Source of the DNA: JABMQB01 sp963678235 | GTDB lineage: Bacteria > Bacteroidota > Bacteroidia > Bacteroidales > Prolixibacteraceae | NCBI GenBank assembly: GCA_963678235.1 | Contig: OY782766.1 | Location: 186,001 to 250,000, forward strand | Direction: 5' to 3' | DNA: 64,000 bases | Translations under genes and position numbers: made by a program | Notes under the pieces: model-generated | What the model was told of the DNA's origin: nothing | The model's database searches: none | What the model saw: only the letters and a program-made list of their open reading frames with translations | Shown here: positions 61,985 to 64,000 of the stretch, in pieces | Layout: every line of letters begins with the position of its first letter | Numbering within the stretch: position 1 is the stretch's first letter

Positions 61985-62007
61985 TTTTATGAGATAGTTG
62001 TTTATAA

Positions 62008-62406
62008 TTAAAGCTTAAAATTCTGAAGTTTCAATGCCATTTCGGAACAGCAATTATCAAGAACTCCACGGGAGAAAAAAAATACTGCCGTTAAATACTT
62101 ATCTTGATATTTGTTTTCCAATTGCCTAAAGGCAACATAATAATGTTGGAAATCAAGATATTTTAAAGCATAGTTAATCGAATTGTCATTTTGGATTTTT
62201 TCAAAATCATTTTGAATTATGTTTTGCAGCTGACAGTCAAAATCATCCCAACTATCATTATCTTTTTTATCAACAGCCAAATACATTTTCTCTATGTTTT
62301 TTGTCAAAGTTGCAATATCTTCCTGAATGCCTATAAATGCCTGTGTTCCGAATTTCTCAATCAATTGCTGTACTAATTTTTTGTATACTTCTGATTCTTT
62401 TCTCAT
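62008..62406 (-). CDS. Uncharacterised helical protein
   Basis: The 132-residue protein is helical and cytoplasmic in character: VYKKLVQQLIEKFGTQAFIG, IQEDIATLTKNIEKMYLAVD, then DNDSWDDFDCQLQNIIQNDF and LKYLDFQHYYVAFRQLENKY. It begins 2 bases after the preceding gene stop, so the two are coupled. No domain is recognised. Confidence 0.65.
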   Translation of the reverse strand: MRKESEVYKKLVQQLIEKFGTQAFIGIQEDIATLTKNIEKMYLAVDKKDNDSWDDFDCQLQNIIQNDFEKIQNDNSINYALKYLDFQHYYVAFRQLENKYQDKYLTAVFFFSRGVLDNCCSEMALKLQNFKL

Positions 62407-62408
62407 AA

Positions 62409-62825
62409 TTAATATTTTCGTTGTTTAAGTTCTGTTAAACTTTCAATTATAGATTCAACCATGAAAATTTCAGAAGTGTCCTTATTAAAATTGGAGGTAA
62501 AGAAAGCTTTAATATGAAATTCTTTTCTTAATTGTTCTAATGTTGCCTGCATGTGCTCTATTTGGAGATTTAGAAGTTTAGCCCCACCTTTTTTAGCTGC
62601 CAAGTAGGACATTAAATCTCCAATCGAGCGTCTACCTCCTCTTTCCTGAACTAATTCCCAAAGGTTACTGATTATTGACTTGTGAAGGTTATACAATTGG
62701 AATAACCTGTCGTGCTCTTCTTTATCATTTACATTTTCATCAATAATCTTTTCAAATGGTTGAGACATTTTCTCCATATAATCAATTTGTTGAAATAATA
62801 CAGAATTAAAAGTTTTATTCGCCAT
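62409..62825 (-). CDS. Uncharacterised coiled-coil protein, first gene of the operon
   Basis: This 138-residue protein is helical with possible coiled coils (LFQLYNLHKSIISNLWELVQ, LQIEHMQATLEQLRKEFHIK) and a Gly/Arg-rich turn (ERGGRRSIGDLMSYLAAKKG). There is no signal sequence. It heads the minus-strand operon of four short genes beside the tRNA-Gly. The tight spacing of all four suggests a single functional unit, possibly a multi-subunit cytoplasmic complex. Confidence 0.65.
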   Translation of the reverse strand: MANKTFNSVLFQQIDYMEKMSQPFEKIIDENVNDKEEHDRLFQLYNLHKSIISNLWELVQERGGRRSIGDLMSYLAAKKGGAKLLNLQIEHMQATLEQLRKEFHIKAFFTSNFNKDTSEIFMVESIIESLTELKQRKY

Positions 62826-62936
62826 TGTATTTTTTTATTACATCTCATTCTCATAAATGAAGGTTATACAAAAAAAGCGGGGGACTGTAGCTTATTTGAG
62901 AGCATCAAATGAGGCTAGCGCTTAAAAATGTTTAAT

Positions 62937-63665
62937 TTATTTATAATAATACCTGAAAATGTTTGTTTCAGTATCCCTTTCTGATAATATTGAAACATTT
63001 GACAATATCAAGTACTTATCATCATCATAGGTGTTATTAAAATGTACTTCGGAATCAGTTGTACCATCCAAATTTTTAATAATAATCAAGCTAAAATTAT
63101 TAAATGGAATTAACTTTTTAGCTTTAATAAGTTCAACAGGAGTTGCTCCGAAATCCAGATTAACTTTATCCATAAGATCAATTAATCCTGCTGCCTTGAT
63201 TGTGTAATAATAAGGACTGGGATTTGAATCATAGCTTATATGGGCTATTACTACTTTATTTACCCGACCTATCCTAAAATTCTTCTTTTGAAGTTCAACA
63301 ACACTTGGATTTCCTTTATCATCATATTCTAGAACATCACCATATTCATATGCTCCATAAGACGACTCAAACGGTTCACTAAAATCAAGCACTTCTGAAG
63401 TTCCTGTTATAGATTTTATTTCACCACTTTCGTAATAATTGAAAAATTGTGTTTCCTCACCATTAGTAATGCTGGTTAACCTATTATTTGAATCGTAATG
63501 GAAAGTATTTGTCCCATTTAAGTCTTGATCATCAGATATTACCTCAACTCTGGATAATAGTTTTTCTTTTATATCTGGATTTGCATCTTCAAAACCATCA
63601 TCAAGACTTTTAGAACAAGAAATTAGCAATAATGGAAATAAGAGTAAGTAAATTAGATTTTTCAT
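62937..63665 (-). CDS. Uncharacterised lipoprotein with YD-like repeats
   Basis: The ATG at 63665 is preferred because it directly begins a lipoprotein signal (MKNLIYLLLFPLLLISC, Cys17). An earlier in-frame ATG at 63719 adds 18 residues. The 242-residue product contains FHYDSNNRLTSITNGEETQF and FNYYESGEIKSITGTSEVLD, a YD/RHS-like pattern found in DUF4595-type Bacteroidota lipoproteins, then YEYGDVLEYDDKGNPSVVEL. It is likely an outer membrane-anchored protein. It is transcribed away from the XRE regulator across a palindrome-rich region. Confidence 0.75.
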   Translation of the reverse strand: MKNLIYLLLFPLLLISCSKSLDDGFEDANPDIKEKLLSRVEVISDDQDLNGTNTFHYDSNNRLTSITNGEETQFFNYYESGEIKSITGTSEVLDFSEPFESSYGAYEYGDVLEYDDKGNPSVVELQKKNFRIGRVNKVVIAHISYDSNPSPYYYTIKAAGLIDLMDKVNLDFGATPVELIKAKKLIPFNNFSLIIIKNLDGTTDSEVHFNNTYDDDKYLILSNVSILSERDTETNIFRYYYK

Positions 63666-63731
63666 AATATTTTTATTTTTTTCACCAAAGCCCAATGGTG
63701 AGGTTAGTTTGATAAGCATGGACTTATGAAG

Positions 63732-63750
63732 TATTTGAGATACTCAAATA
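63732..63750. promoter_or_regulatory. 19-bp perfect palindrome upstream of the lipoprotein gene
   Basis: TATTTGAG (63732-63739) and CTCAAATA (63743-63750) flank ATA. It lies 66 bases upstream of the chosen lipoprotein start and could be an operator for a regulator different from the adjacent XRE protein. Confidence 0.5.
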
Positions 63751-63776
63751 GGACATATGCTTTTGGTTTTTATTCT

Positions 63777-63846
63777 GTGGTTATCATATATGATAACCAC
63801 ATGTTAAATATAAAACAAAATATTAGTTGTCAGAAATGATAACTAA
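63777..63846. promoter_or_regulatory. Paired operators for the XRE-family regulator
   Basis: The first site is a perfect 24-bp palindrome with arms GTGGTTATCATA and TATGATAACCAC (63777-63800). The second, TTAGTTGTCA-gaaa-TGATAACTAA (63823-63846), ends on the start codon of the regulator gene. Both follow rGTTrTCA-N4-TGATAACy, so they are very likely bound by the same dimer. Position suggests autorepression and control of the divergent lipoprotein gene. Confidence 0.7.
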
Positions 63847-64000
63847 TGAATATCAGCCAACTTCAAATAAAAATTGGAAATAGGATAAAGAGCTTGAGAG
63901 AATCTAAAGGTATTTCTCAACAAGACCTGGCAGCTATTTGTAATTTTGAAAAAGCTAACTTATCCCGTATTGAAGCTGGTAGAACTAATCCTACTATTTC
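63846..64000 (+). CDS. XRE-family helix-turn-helix regulator, cut by the window end
   Basis: An ATG at 63846 opens a frame that runs past the window: MNISQLQIKIGNRIKSLRES, then KGISQQDLAAICNFEKANLS and RIEAGRTNPTI. This is a Cro/C1-type helix-turn-helix with the typical SRIEAGRTNPT end of the recognition region. Only the first 51 residues are visible. The two matching palindromes upstream indicate that it regulates itself. Regulators of this kind are frequent on mobile islands. Confidence 0.9.
   Translation, partial: MNISQLQIKIGNRIKSLRESKGISQQDLAAICNFEKANLSRIEAGRTNPTI

Overview
The window looks like a chromosomal segment of a Bacteroidota species. I infer a marine or sediment Marinilabiliales/Prolixibacteraceae-type bacterium. 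The basis is two SusC/SusD pairs with ECF-sigma/FecR regulators, many lipoprotein signals, absence of Shine-Dalgarno-type leaders, AT-rich intergenic DNA, TAnnTTTG-type -7 boxes and an alternative complex III (Act) cluster. The taxonomy is inference; the gene families are read from the sequence.

Region 1 (1-1.4 kb) holds a zinc-ribbon protein and a divergent ssb with a clear terminator, followed by a dispersed repeat. Region 2 (1.5-36.3 kb) is a large polysaccharide utilization locus aimed at pectin. It encodes an acetylesterase-like hydrolase, GH43, a first sigma/anti-sigma/SusC/SusD set, a LamG protein, a GH28 polygalacturonase, two PL10-type pectate lyases, a divergent CE8-like beta-helix protein, a cupin, an exported enolase-superfamily protein, a GH78 alpha-L-rhamnosidase, an unassigned six-hairpin glycosidase, an exported SMP-30 propeller protein, and then a second sigma/anti-sigma/SusC/SusD set closed by a strong terminator. 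Together these would bind, import and cut homogalacturonan and rhamnogalacturonan-I. Regulation is by two ECF sigma/FecR relays rather than a hybrid two-component sensor.

Region 3 (36.4-46.2 kb) is a respiratory cluster. It has actABCDE of alternative complex III, with an extra N-terminal cytochrome c domain on ActA, no recognised actF and no terminal oxidase. These are followed by a cytochrome/FG-GAP lipoprotein, a multi-spanning membrane protein and a BamA-like outer membrane barrel. Region 4 (46.4-50.9 kb) returns to saccharide breakdown with a sulfatase, a GH105 unsaturated glucuronyl/rhamnogalacturonyl hydrolase and a DUF4861 lipoprotein.

Region 5 (50.9-58.9 kb) begins with a second copy of the dispersed repeat and a MazF-type toxin-antitoxin pair. 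It continues with a minus-strand operon running TetR, LolA-like lipoprotein carrier, two FtsX-type permeases, LolD/MacB-type ATPase, CAP-domain protein and outer membrane porin. Two TetR-type palindromes lie upstream of tetR, and two copies of a repetitive extragenic element lie in its spacers. Region 6 (59.4-64 kb) has a Tat-exported Gfo/Idh/MocA oxidoreductase, a tRNA-Gly(CCC), an unrecognised four-gene minus-strand operon, a lipoprotein, and the start of an XRE-family regulator preceded by paired operators. The last part looks like an accessory island next to the tRNA.

The most unusual points are the Act cluster wired to a cytochrome/FG-GAP lipoprotein and an outer membrane barrel inside a pectin locus, the divergent CE8-like protein that appears to lack one catalytic Asp, the set of exported sugar-acid enzymes, and the unidentified operon beside the tRNA.
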